From Acidimicrobiales bacterium (lineage in GTDB: Bacteria; Actinomycetota; Acidimicrobiia; Acidimicrobiales; Ilumatobacteraceae), in contig JAURCL010000001.1 of assembly GCA_030828465.1 (NCBI GenBank), positions 1 through 64,000 on the forward strand: DNA of 64,000 nt. The letters run 5' to 3'. Of this stretch, positions 1-8,518 are shown piece by piece. Within the stretch, counting starts at the first letter, position 1. Each line of letters opens with the position of its first letter. Under the pieces are notes generated by a model. The model did no database searches, had not been told where the DNA came from, and saw only the letters and a list, made by a program, of their open reading frames with translations. The translations under genes were made by a program, and so were the position numbers.

Positions 1-856
1 ATGACGCGCCCCCGAGGAACTCCGAGGCGATTGCTGCTACCTCGTCGGGGTGGCTGAATGGCCCAAAGTGGGTCTGACGCTCGAGACGTCGGAACTGCGC
101 CTGAGGGAGTCGGTCGGCGACCGGACCGGCAAAAGAGGGCGGCTGGCCCTCCTCATCGGCGCCGGCGAGCACGAGGCAGGTGAGCTCGATGGCATCGAGT
201 CGCGACCAGACGTCGAGGGCGTGCGCTCCGACGAACGTGTCACCTTCGAAGTCGGGGCGGCAACTCAACTCGACTCCGTCGGCGATCGCCCGGGTGCCGA
301 ACTCGACGTAGGCGCGCAGGGTCGACGGCGTCATGAGCGACAGCGGTGGCTTCGAGCCGTAGTTGTCGATCGCCGTCTGCCGATCAGGGAACGTCGCTCG
401 CCGGCGTCGCGCGCCGATCACGAGTGGTATCGACTCGGGGTCGAGTCCGGGTGCCGGTGGGGGCGTGATCGGCTCAAAGAGCACCGCCGAGGCAATAAGG
501 GCAGGTTCGCGTTCGGACACCATCAACGCCGCCGCCGCGCCCATCGAGTGACCGAAGACCCTGACCGGGTCATCGGGACTGACATGACGGCAGACCCGCC
601 GCAGGTCATCGGCGAAGTCCCTCCAGTTCTGTAGACGCGTGTTCGGCTCCGATGAGGATCCATGCCCCCGATAATCGAGGCCGACCACGTGGAACCGCTC
701 GCGCAGCACGTCGATCAGGTCGACGTAGCAGCGCGCGTGGAAACCGGTGGCATGCGAGACGACCAGAGTGTCTCCCGAACCCCCGAAGTCGTACACGGCC
801 AAGGAGACGCCGTCGGACCCCTCGAGGACCGAGGTGCTCACAGCCTGGACGCTCAC
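1..856 (-). CDS. alpha/beta-fold hydrolase (3' end runs off the window)
   Basis: This frame stays open from a GTG at 856 to the window edge, about 285 codons. The last complete codon is a serine followed by T, so the stop is probably one codon outside. The protein reads as an alpha/beta hydrolase: HVVGLDYRGHGSS near the oxyanion region, a nucleophile elbow FGHSMGAAAAL, and a C-terminal QTHFGPFSHP segment carrying the likely catalytic His. The substrate cannot be told. The gene begins 16 bases after the stop of the SDR gene and is probably cotranscribed with it. A second in-frame GTG lies at 841. Confidence 0.85.
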   Translation of the reverse strand, partial: MSVQAVSTSVLEGSDGVSLAVYDFGGSGDTLVVSHATGFHARCYVDLIDVLRERFHVVGLDYRGHGSSSEPNTRLQNWRDFADDLRRVCRHVSPDDPVRVFGHSMGAAAALMVSEREPALIASAVLFEPITPPPAPGLDPESIPLVIGARRRRATFPDRQTAIDNYGSKPPLSLMTPSTLRAYVEFGTRAIADGVELSCRPDFEGDTFVGAHALDVWSRLDAIELTCLVLAGADEEGQPPSFAGPVADRLPQAQFRRLERQTHFGPFSHPDEVAAIASEFLGGAS

Positions 857-872
857 GGGAGGATGCGGCTGG

Positions 873-1769
873 TCAGGAGAGCGCTCGGACGAAGAGGGCG
901 GTCTCGTCGCCCATATGGGCGGGGACCGTGTAGCCCTCGCGATCGGTGATCTGACCCCAGTTGTCGCGGACCTCCTCGGGGCTGAGCGACGACGAGGTGT
1001 AGCCGTCGCACTCGCCGATGAAGACCTCGGCGACGCGACCGCCTCCGACCGAGAAGAGACGACCTGTGGCCTCGCAGCTCTCATGGGCGAGGTAAGTGAC
1101 GATCGGGGAGACGCACTCGGGCTGCAGTTTCTGGCCGAGGTCTCCGAGGAGGTCCTCGGTCATACGGGTGAGGGCGATCGGCGCGATCGCGTTGGCGCGG
1201 ATGTTGTTGCGCGCACCCTCCACGGCGAGCACCCTCGTGAATCCGACGAGACCCATCTTGGCGGCCCCGTAGTTGGCCTGACCGAAGTTGCCGAACACGC
1301 CGGCACCCGACGAGGTCGACACGATGCGCCCGTAGCCCTTGTCACGCATGATCTTGAAGGCCGGTTGGGTGAGGTTCAGCGCACCGCGTAAATGGACCTC
1401 GAGCACGGCGTCGTACATGGCTGGGTCCATGTTGTGGAAGGCCTTGTCGCGCAGAATGCCGGCGTTGTTGATGACGATGTCGACGGTGCCGAAGGCCTCG
1501 ACCGCCGTCGCGACGATGGCGGCGCCTCCCTCGGGGGTGGAGACCGAGTTGGTGTCGGCGACCGCCTCGCCACCGAGGGCCGTGATCTCATCGACAACGC
1601 GTTCGGCGGCCCCTTTGTCGGAGCCGGTTCCGTCGACGGCGCCGCCGAGGTCATTGACGACCACCAATGCGCCTCTGGAGGCGAGCAGGAGGGCGTGCTG
1701 GCGCCCGAGGCCCCCGCCAGCCCCAGAGATAATCGCAACCCTGCCGTCGAACCCGAGTTCTGCTGTCAT
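873..1769 (-). CDS. SDR-family NAD(P)-dependent oxidoreductase (3-hydroxyacyl-CoA dehydrogenase-like)
   Basis: A 298-residue short-chain dehydrogenase. The cofactor motif S15-G-A-G-G-G-L-G22 opens the Rossmann fold, NNAG is at 101-104, and the catalytic Ser/Tyr/Lys are near S154, Y167 and K171. The segment after strand 2 (VVNDLGGAVDGTG) resembles the dehydrogenase domain of peroxisomal multifunctional enzyme type 2, so a 3-hydroxyacyl-CoA substrate is the best guess. A -10-like TAACGT ends seven bases before the ATG, suggesting its own leaderless promoter inside the end of the upstream GH65 gene. The downstream hydrolase probably shares the transcript. The family is certain; the substrate is inferred. 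Confidence 0.88.
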   Translation of the reverse strand: MTAELGFDGRVAIISGAGGGLGRQHALLLASRGALVVVNDLGGAVDGTGSDKGAAERVVDEITALGGEAVADTNSVSTPEGGAAIVATAVEAFGTVDIVINNAGILRDKAFHNMDPAMYDAVLEVHLRGALNLTQPAFKIMRDKGYGRIVSTSSGAGVFGNFGQANYGAAKMGLVGFTRVLAVEGARNNIRANAIAPIALTRMTEDLLGDLGQKLQPECVSPIVTYLAHESCEATGRLFSVGGGRVAEVFIGECDGYTSSSLSPEEVRDNWGQITDREGYTVPAHMGDETALFVRALS

Positions 1770-1779
1770 AGGTCAGACG

Positions 1780-4191
1780 TTAGCGAGCGGGTGCGCCGGG
1801 GCCCCGTGCCGCTCCCCCCGACTCGAGCAAGTGATGGCGTTCGCCGAGCACCACCGAGACCGGTGGCCCCTCAAGGTGATCCACCGTGGAGCCCTCCTCA
1901 GTGATCGTGATCCGGAGCCGAGCGCCCCGGTGTCGGATCGAGAAGCAGAGCGAGGTCCAGCCCGGCAGAGGCTTCGGAGCGATATGCACCCGGTCACTTT
2001 CGGTTCGCACCCCAGCGAGGCCGTTCACCACCGCCGCCCACACGCCACCAGCGTTGGCCACATGTACTCCGTCGGCGCTGTTCCCGTGGGAGTCGACCAG
2101 GTCGAGAGTGAGCGATTCCTCGAAGTACCGGTGAGCGAGCTCGGGATGACCGACGGTGGCCGCCATGATCGACTGCACGCAGGCCGACAGGGATGAGTCG
2201 CCGGTGGTGATCGGGTCGTAGTAGTCGAAGTTGCGCCGCTTGGTGTCGAGGTCGAAGTGCTCCGCCCGCAGGAACATGGCGAGCACAACATCGGCCTGCT
2301 TGAGCACCTGGTGGCGGTAGATCACGAGCGGGTGGAAGTGAAGAAGGAGCGGATATCGATCCGGCGGGGTCCCCTCGAAGTCCCAGGGTTCGAGATCGAG
2401 GAACGCTTCGTCCTGGGGGTGGATGCCGAGGTGCTCATCGAACGGTAGGTACATCTCGTCGGCGGCGCGATCCCACGTGTCCTCCTCGCCCTCGACGAGA
2501 GATGTCGCGCGGATGAGGCGTTCGATTGCCTCTCCTCCCCGGCCTCGGAGTTCCCGCACCACCCGAGCGGCGAACCGCAGATTGAACCGGGCCATGACGT
2601 TCGTGAAGAGGTTGTCGTTGACCACGGTGGTGTACTCATCGGGGCCCGTGACGCGGTGGATGTGGAAGCGTCCTGCCGCGCCGGAGCGTTCAGCCGGGGC
2701 GTAGAACCCGAGGTCCTCCCAGAGGCGCGCGGTCTCAACGAGGATCTCCGCTCCCTCGTCGTGCAGGAACTCGGTGTCGTCGGTCGACTCGATGTAGCGC
2801 TCGAGGGCGTAGGCCACGGCGGCGTTGATGTGGTACTGGGCGGTGCCCGCCGCGTAGTAAGCGGACCCCTCCTCGCCGTTGATCGTTCGCCATGGATAAA
2901 GGGCGCCCCGCTGGCTCAACTCAGTGGCGCGGCGGCGGGCTGCATCGAGCAGACCATGCCGGAAGCGGAGCAGGCGTCGTGCAGCCTCTGGATCGGTATT
3001 GGCGAGGAAGGGCACCACGTAGACCTCGGTGTCCCAGAAGTAGTGCCCCTCGTACCCGGCAGCCGAGACCCCCTTCGCCGCGATGCCTGCCTCGTTGGTG
3101 GCCGCGCTGGCCTGCGCCAACTGGAACAGGTTCCACCTCACCGCCTGCTGTGTGGACGGTTCCCCGCCGATCCGTATGTCGCTTCGTGACCAGAAGTCAT
3201 CGAACCAGCCACGTTGCTCGGCCTCCAGCGCATTACGGCCGGCGGAAGCCGCGCGTTCGAGTGTCCGTACGCACCGGTCAGCCAGTTCCTCGCAGGGAAC
3301 ACCCGTCGAGGTGTGGTATGCGACGAACTTGTTGATGCGAATGGTCTCGCCGACATCGAGAGTGGTCGCCATGACCGTCTTGGCGTGATCGGGGCGAAGG
3401 TCGACGCTCGTCTCGGGATCGTCGCCGTCGGACTCGATGAGATGGCGGTAGGCGCTGGCGATCGTCATGCCACTCTCCGCGCAGCGATGTCCGAGCACCG
3501 CGCCATCGCCCTCGGGGACATCGAGATGGCGCGCGACGCGGCTGAGCAGCACTCGACGATCGAAGCGGCGAGCCTGTCTCGGGTCCGCTCCCGCTCCGAG
3601 AGCAGCCGACTGCACGTGATACTCATCCTCGCCGTCCTGACGATTGAGTAACTGGGATGACACGACGATCGGCGCCGTGCCGTCGAGCATCGTGACCTCG
3701 AGACTCAGCACTGCGAGATGGCGATGCACCATGCTCACCATCGTCGACGACCTCACCCTGATCCGCTTGCCGGCCGGGGTGCGCCAGACGAGATCGCGCT
3801 CCACGATGCCGGTCCGGAAGTCGACCGACCGCTCGTAGTGCTCGAGATCCGCGGAACCGAGGCGAAGTGGCTCGTCGTCGACGTAGAGCTTCATGAGCTT
3901 CGCGTCGGGAACGTTCACGATGGTCTGCCCCGTTCGCGCAAAGGCGTGAGCGGACTCGGCGTGCATGATCGGCCACGTCTCGTGGAAGCCGTTCACGAAG
4001 GTGCCATGCGAGTGGGCATCACGGCCCTCCGGAGGGTTCGCGCGGAGACCGAGGTAGCCGTTCGCGGCGACGAAGAGGGTCTCAGTGTGGCCGAGGTCAT
4101 CACCGCAGTACTCGGTCTCGACGAGTCTCCACTCGTCGATTGGAAAACGATGACGATCGATCTGGGTTGGGCGTCTCACTGCGCCGGTCAC
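1780..4191 (-). CDS. glycoside hydrolase family 65 phosphorylase (maltose/trehalose/kojibiose type)
   Basis: An 803-residue protein of normal GH65 length with the expected order: N-terminal beta-sandwich (about 1-270), central alpha/alpha barrel (about 330-690) and a C-terminal jelly-roll. The barrel carries FWDTEVYVVPF and the hallmark GPDEY, whose Glu519 is the expected general acid. KQADVVLAMF follows later. GH65 enzymes phosphorolyse alpha-glucosides such as maltose or trehalose to glucose plus beta-glucose 1-phosphate. The start overlaps the stop of the beta-phosphoglucomutase gene by four bases (ATGA), and that enzyme would use the product. Which disaccharide is used cannot be decided from sequence. 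Confidence 0.93.
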   Translation of the reverse strand: MTGAVRRPTQIDRHRFPIDEWRLVETEYCGDDLGHTETLFVAANGYLGLRANPPEGRDAHSHGTFVNGFHETWPIMHAESAHAFARTGQTIVNVPDAKLMKLYVDDEPLRLGSADLEHYERSVDFRTGIVERDLVWRTPAGKRIRVRSSTMVSMVHRHLAVLSLEVTMLDGTAPIVVSSQLLNRQDGEDEYHVQSAALGAGADPRQARRFDRRVLLSRVARHLDVPEGDGAVLGHRCAESGMTIASAYRHLIESDGDDPETSVDLRPDHAKTVMATTLDVGETIRINKFVAYHTSTGVPCEELADRCVRTLERAASAGRNALEAEQRGWFDDFWSRSDIRIGGEPSTQQAVRWNLFQLAQASAATNEAGIAAKGVSAAGYEGHYFWDTEVYVVPFLANTDPEAARRLLRFRHGLLDAARRRATELSQRGALYPWRTINGEEGSAYYAAGTAQYHINAAVAYALERYIESTDDTEFLHDEGAEILVETARLWEDLGFYAPAERSGAAGRFHIHRVTGPDEYTTVVNDNLFTNVMARFNLRFAARVVRELRGRGGEAIERLIRATSLVEGEEDTWDRAADEMYLPFDEHLGIHPQDEAFLDLEPWDFEGTPPDRYPLLLHFHPLVIYRHQVLKQADVVLAMFLRAEHFDLDTKRRNFDYYDPITTGDSSLSACVQSIMAATVGHPELAHRYFEESLTLDLVDSHGNSADGVHVANAGGVWAAVVNGLAGVRTESDRVHIAPKPLPGWTSLCFSIRHRGARLRITITEEGSTVDHLEGPPVSVVLGERHHLLESGGAARGPGAPAR

Positions 4192-4922
4192 CTCAGCGCC
4201 CCAGTCACCGAGACCTCGTCGAGTGTGTCGACCACGATGCCCGCTCCGGCGGCGAGCAGGGTGGCTCGGGCTCCCACCCGGTCGACGCCGATCACGAGGT
4301 CGAACCCTCCTGCGGCGCCGGCGGTCACCCCGGACTCCGCGTCCTCGATCACGATCGTCTTGGCCGGTTCCGAACGAGCGCGTCGGGTCGCCAGCAGAAA
4401 CGGGTCCGGATGCGGCTTCCCGGGAATCCCCTCCGACTCGATCACGATGCCGTCGACGATGACATCGAAGCGCTCGAGCAGCTCGGCAGCGGCCAGCACG
4501 GCGCGCGCGTTCCGCGAAGACGACACCACGGCGCTCGCCACCCCCGAGGCGTCGAGTCGATCGATCAGGTCGGTCGCGTCGGCGTACGGGGCCACACCGT
4601 CGCGCTCGAGTCGCTCTCGAAAGACGGCATCCTTCCGGTTGCCAAGGGCGCAGACCGTCCGGTCACCCGGAGCATCATCAGGGTGGCCCTCTGGCAGCGT
4701 CACCGCCCGTGAGGCGAGAAAGGAGCGCACGCCGTCGTAACGGCTCCGTCCGTCGATGAAGCTCAGGTAGTCGCGATCGGTGAAGCCATGACCGGAGAAG
4801 AGTTCCGCCCAAGCCGCGCGGTGCAGGTCGGCGGTCGGCGTTATCACACCATCAAGATCGAAGAGCACCAGATCGTGCCGGGCTCGATCGATGCAGGCGA
4901 GCGCCGATGATGCTTCGGTCAC
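4188..4922 (-). CDS. HAD-superfamily beta-phosphoglucomutase
   Basis: A 244-residue HAD hydrolase with motif I FDLDGVITPTAD (D22 nucleophile, D24 acid/base), motif II VVSSSRNARAV and motif IV IEDAESGVTAG. The length and the context directly upstream of a GH65 phosphorylase indicate beta-phosphoglucomutase, which converts beta-glucose 1-phosphate to glucose 6-phosphate. The GTG start at 4922 is supported by a TAGGCT hexamer ending six bases upstream, so the mRNA is probably leaderless. It is the first gene of a two-gene disaccharide-use operon. Confidence 0.88.
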   Translation of the reverse strand: MTEASSALACIDRARHDLVLFDLDGVITPTADLHRAAWAELFSGHGFTDRDYLSFIDGRSRYDGVRSFLASRAVTLPEGHPDDAPGDRTVCALGNRKDAVFRERLERDGVAPYADATDLIDRLDASGVASAVVSSSRNARAVLAAAELLERFDVIVDGIVIESEGIPGKPHPDPFLLATRRARSEPAKTIVIEDAESGVTAGAAGGFDLVIGVDRVGARATLLAAGAGIVVDTLDEVSVTGALR

Positions 4923-4928
4923 AGCGGG

Positions 4929-4934
4929 AGCCTA
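4929..4934 (-). promoter_or_regulatory. -10 element of the phosphoglucomutase-GH65 operon
   Basis: TAGGCT on the minus strand ends six bases before the GTG start, which places the predicted transcription start at or next to the start codon. No Shine-Dalgarno sequence is visible. Confidence 0.6.
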
Positions 4935-4948
4935 GAAGGCGGCTTGGC

Positions 4949-6565
4949 TTACTCGCTCGCGTGTCCGGTTCGCTCCCGAGCCAACTCACCGAGACGCCGG
5001 TAGTCGAGTTTTCCGTTGACCGCACGGCCGACCGAGTCAACACCGAGGACGGTTCGCGGCGCCTTGTAGGCGGCGAGACGCGTCCTGACGTGATCGATGA
5101 GTTGCACCGAGTCGGGAGAGGAGCCGTCTGCGGTTTCCACGAGCGCGCATACGGTCTGGCCGAATCGCTCATCAGGCAGGGCGACGACCGCGGCGTCGCG
5201 CACCGAGGCGTGTGTTTTCAGCGCCTCCTCGACCTCCTCGGGATAGACCTTTTCGCCGCCCGTGTTGATGCACTGGCTGCCGCGGCCAAGAAGTCGCACC
5301 GATCCGTCGGCCTCGACCTCCGCCCAATCGCCGGGAATCGAGTAGCGGACACCGTCGATGACCTGAAAAGTGGCGGCCGACTTCTCGTCGTCCTTGTAGT
5401 AGCCGAGGGGCATATGACCCCGAAGGGCGACCCGACCACGCTCTCCCGAGCCGGGGGCAACATCGAGACCATCCTCAGTGACAACCCGGGTGCCCGGGCC
5501 GAGGGTGAACGTCGCGGTCTCGCCGGCGCTGTCGGAGGTCGTGGTGTTGGTTGCCATTCCGATCGCCTCGCTCGAGCCCAAGGTGTCGAGCAGGATGAGG
5601 CGCGGGTTATGGCGGAGCAGGCCCTCTTTTGTGGCCTTCGACCACATGACGCCCGACGAGACAATGACCCTCAAGCTCGAGATGTCCCAGCGCGCCGGCT
5701 CGGCGTCGAGCGCCTCGAGGATCGGTTTGGCGAAGGCATCGCCGACGATCGAGATCGAGTTAATGCCTTCTCGGTCGATGGTGTCAAGCAGCTCCACCGG
5801 GTCGAAACGGCGACCGATGAGAGTGGTGATCGATCCACCGATGAGCAGGGTGCTCATCGCGTTGAAGAAGCCGGTTCCGTGCATCAACGGAGCCCCGGGT
5901 AAGCCTCGTGGGCCGGGTCCACGCAACCGATCGATTACCGCCGCTGGCTCAACTGATTCGGGTAGTCGGCGTCGGTTGTTCGCCTCAAGAGCGCCGATCA
6001 CATCGGCCTGGCGCCACATGACCCCCTTGGGCATGCCGGTGGTGCCGCCCGTGTAGAGGAGAAGAAGGTGGTCGCCGCTGCGCCCCCAGGATCCGATCGC
6101 TCGATCACCGCTCGAAGTGGCGGCCTGCTCGTAGGGAACCGCCCAATCGGGGGAAGGTCCGCTTCCGTCGTCGACGTGCAGCCACAGGCGCACGCTGGGC
6201 ACCCGGGGACGGATCTCCTCGATGCGCTCGGTGAACGTGCCGTGAAAGACGACGGCGGTCGTATCGGCGTTGTCCCACAAATAGACCAACTCGTCGGCCG
6301 TGTAGCGATAGTTGGTGTTCACGATGGCCAGGCCGGCCTTGAACGAGCCGAGGACGCTCTCGAGGTACTCCGGACCGTTGTAGAGATACTGCGCAACCTT
6401 GTCCTGCTCATTGAGCCCCGCGTCCAGCAGCGCGCGCCCGATGCCGTCGGCTCGCTGATCGAACTCAGCCCAGGTCGTGCCCCGGTCGCCGTGTCGTTGA
6501 GCGGGCGCCTCGGGTATCGCGGAGGCGATCCCCTCGAAGACATCGGCGAAATTCCATCCGGACAT
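4949..6565 (-). CDS. AMP-forming acyl-CoA synthetase (FadD-like)
   Basis: A 538-residue adenylate-forming enzyme. The phosphate-binding loop YTGGTTGMPKG is at 171-181. A GSSEAIG-type motif, GERGRVALRG, a GDWAEVEADG segment and a C-terminal GGEKVYPEEVEE domain follow, and NGKLDYRRL near the end carries the expected catalytic Lys. It should activate a carboxylic acid to its CoA thioester. The frame stays open 240 codons further upstream, but the start MSGWNF is chosen because family homology begins there and a TAGCGT hexamer ends seven bases before it. It is divergent from the acyl-CoA dehydrogenase-like gene. Substrate unknown. Confidence 0.92.
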   Translation of the reverse strand: MSGWNFADVFEGIASAIPEAPAQRHGDRGTTWAEFDQRADGIGRALLDAGLNEQDKVAQYLYNGPEYLESVLGSFKAGLAIVNTNYRYTADELVYLWDNADTTAVVFHGTFTERIEEIRPRVPSVRLWLHVDDGSGPSPDWAVPYEQAATSSGDRAIGSWGRSGDHLLLLYTGGTTGMPKGVMWRQADVIGALEANNRRRLPESVEPAAVIDRLRGPGPRGLPGAPLMHGTGFFNAMSTLLIGGSITTLIGRRFDPVELLDTIDREGINSISIVGDAFAKPILEALDAEPARWDISSLRVIVSSGVMWSKATKEGLLRHNPRLILLDTLGSSEAIGMATNTTTSDSAGETATFTLGPGTRVVTEDGLDVAPGSGERGRVALRGHMPLGYYKDDEKSAATFQVIDGVRYSIPGDWAEVEADGSVRLLGRGSQCINTGGEKVYPEEVEEALKTHASVRDAAVVALPDERFGQTVCALVETADGSSPDSVQLIDHVRTRLAAYKAPRTVLGVDSVGRAVNGKLDYRRLGELARERTGHASE

Positions 6566-6572
6566 CGCCGGC

Positions 6573-6620
6573 ACGCTACTCAGGGGCGATCCCGCGTACG
6601 GAGTCCGCGCGTCGTACGAT
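6573..6620. promoter_or_regulatory. divergent leaderless promoters, acyl-CoA synthetase / flavoprotein
   Basis: On the minus strand TAGCGT (6573-6578) precedes the synthetase ATG by seven bases. On the plus strand TACGAT (6615-6620) precedes the flavoprotein ATG by six. The two starts are only 61 bases apart, so the promoters lie almost back to back. Confidence 0.6.
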
Positions 6621-6626
6621 CTGGTC

Positions 6627-7748
6627 ATGGCGAGCACCATCAGTGACGACCTCGTGTCGCGGGCGGTGACCGTGGCGCGGGATGGGGCCGATCGAGCCGA
6701 GTCGGAACGTCGTCTGCCGGCAGAGACCGTCGATGCCCTCGCCGCCGCGGGTCTCCTGCACATGTGCCTTCCCTCGGATCTCGGTGGGCCCGGCGTCGGC
6801 CCGGTCGAGACGATCGAACTGATCGAGCGGGTGGCCCATGCCGACGGCGCGGCAGGTTGGTGCTCGATGATCTCCAGCACGACTGCATCGATGGCGGTCT
6901 TCCTCGAACCCGGGATCGCCCGGTCGGTGTTCGCCTCGGCGAGAGCGACGGGCGGAGTGTTCGCTCCGAACGGCCTCGGCCGCGTCGAAGGCGACGAGGT
7001 GGTTGTGTCGGGCCGATGGCAGTGGGGGAGCGGCACGCAGCACTGTGACTGGGTGGTCGGGGGAGCCCGATGCGACGACGGGGTGCAGCGAACCTGCATC
7101 TTCCCGGCTTCCGAGATCGAACTCCATGACACGTGGTTCACCTCCGGGATGAGAGGTTCTGGTTCGCTGGACTTCTCGGTTGACGGCGTCCGGGTGCCGC
7201 TCGAGCGGACGGTGGCCCCGGCGCGCCAGGCGCCGCGTTCCGATGATCCGATCGCGCGTTTCCCGAACTTCACGCTCCTCGCCATCGGGGTGGCGGCGGT
7301 CGGCCTCGGTGTCGCGCGCCGTGCGCTCGACGAGTTGGTTGAAATCGCCGGAGCGAAGACGCCGCAGTTCTCCTCGCGAACCCTTGCGGAGAGTGGATTC
7401 GCTCAGGGTGAGTTAGCGAGAGCTGAGGCGTCGTGGCGAGCTGCCCGGGCGCTCCTGCACACGAGTGTTAGCGAGGCGTGGGAGGAGGCCCTCGCCGGCC
7501 GGCCGATCGACGTCGATCGGCGGGTCGGTATGCGTCTCGCGGCGATGCACGCGGCCTCTGAGGCGACCTCCGTGACCGATCGCGCCTTCACCGTGGCGGG
7601 CGGGTCCGCCGTGTATGACACGAGCGTGCTCGGACGGTGCCTCCGCGACGCGCACGTCGTTCCTCAGCACATCATGGTCGCTCCACGGCTCGCTGAGACT
7701 CTCGGCAAGCATCTCATGGGCGTCGACCTCGACGCGTCGATGATCTGA
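6627..7748 (+). CDS. acyl-CoA dehydrogenase-superfamily flavoprotein (HsaA/DszC-type monooxygenase-like)
   Basis: A 373-residue protein with the acyl-CoA dehydrogenase fold. The N-terminal helices carry LPSDLGGPG, a short GWCSMI helix follows, and the C-terminal domain ends in DTSVLGRCLRDAHVVPQHIMV. That C-terminus is characteristic of the group D flavin-dependent monooxygenases such as HsaA and DszC rather than true acyl-CoA dehydrogenases, so it may hydroxylate a substrate with reduced flavin from a partner. No reductase is adjacent, though a nitroreductase-type flavoprotein follows 57 bases downstream. Dehydrogenase activity remains possible. Confidence 0.82.
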   Translation: MASTISDDLVSRAVTVARDGADRAESERRLPAETVDALAAAGLLHMCLPSDLGGPGVGPVETIELIERVAHADGAAGWCSMISSTTASMAVFLEPGIARSVFASARATGGVFAPNGLGRVEGDEVVVSGRWQWGSGTQHCDWVVGGARCDDGVQRTCIFPASEIELHDTWFTSGMRGSGSLDFSVDGVRVPLERTVAPARQAPRSDDPIARFPNFTLLAIGVAAVGLGVARRALDELVEIAGAKTPQFSSRTLAESGFAQGELARAEASWRAARALLHTSVSEAWEEALAGRPIDVDRRVGMRLAAMHAASEATSVTDRAFTVAGGSAVYDTSVLGRCLRDAHVVPQHIMVAPRLAETLGKHLMGVDLDASMI

Positions 7749-7805
7749 GCCGGTGATTCACTCGGCGTGCACGTTCGGCGGCATGGCGTCGGTCAGAATG
7801 CGCCC

Positions 7806-8477
7806 ATGAGCGAGGACCATCGCGCGGACGTCGTCCTCGAGAACATCATGACCACCCGAGCGATCCGTCGCTTCACCCATGAGCCGGTGAGTGACGCGGA
7901 AGTCCTCGAGTGCCTCCGCGCGGCCCAGCAGGCGCCATCGGGTGGGAACGTCCAACCCCAGCAGTACCTCGTCGTCACCGAACCGGAGGTGCGCGCTCGC
8001 GTCGCAGCGTGGTACGGCCGGGCCTACCACCGCTACGAGGCCTCCCTCGACGACCCAGCCGAGTTCCGATCCGATGATGACCGTCGGTCGTGGGAGCGGA
8101 CTCGGGATGCGAGCCGGCACCTCGCCGACAACATGGCTGACGTTCCGGTTCTGGTGCTCTTCCTTCAACCGAGGATCGCGTGGGGCTCAGAGGACGATGA
8201 GGGACCGCTCGACATTGGCCGACTCGACGCGAGCGTCTATCCGGCGGTGCAAAACTTCTGCCTCGCCGCCCGTGCCCACGGCCTCGGAACAGCACTGACC
8301 ACCGTCATCCGCGTCTACACCGACGAGGTGCTCGCTGATCTTGGGGTGCCCGCCGACCGCTACGAGATCGCAGCTCTCGTGCCCGTGGGACATCCGACCG
8401 GGAGGTTCGGAGTTGCCCGTCGCAAACCCGTCGAGGCCGTAACCCACTGGAATCGATTCGGCGACCGTCGTCGGTGA
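7806..8477 (+). CDS. nitroreductase-family FMN oxidoreductase
   Basis: A 223-residue nitroreductase. TTRAIRRFTHEPV is the N-terminal phosphate/FMN contact, AAQQAPSGGNVQPQQY the flavin loop, and LAARAHGLGTALTTV the helix before the C-terminal FMN segment. These enzymes transfer electrons from NAD(P)H through FMN, often to nitro or quinone compounds. The ATG at 7806 is preferred over an upstream start because CAGAAT ends six bases before it. The gene could supply reduced flavin to the preceding monooxygenase-like protein, which is inference only. It is the first of three nitroreductases in the window. Confidence 0.88.
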   Translation: MSEDHRADVVLENIMTTRAIRRFTHEPVSDAEVLECLRAAQQAPSGGNVQPQQYLVVTEPEVRARVAAWYGRAYHRYEASLDDPAEFRSDDDRRSWERTRDASRHLADNMADVPVLVLFLQPRIAWGSEDDEGPLDIGRLDASVYPAVQNFCLAARAHGLGTALTTVIRVYTDEVLADLGVPADRYEIAALVPVGHPTGRFGVARRKPVEAVTHWNRFGDRRR

Positions 8478-8518
8478 CCGGCGCAGGCGCTTCCGCGCGT
8501 CGATAGCGTCCCCGCGGC

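Noticed and set aside
6566-7285. Upstream extension of the acyl-CoA synthetase by about 240 codons
   Set aside because: It overlaps the divergent flavoprotein gene in antisense, is Arg/Ser-rich without homology, and the family N-terminus begins at 6565.
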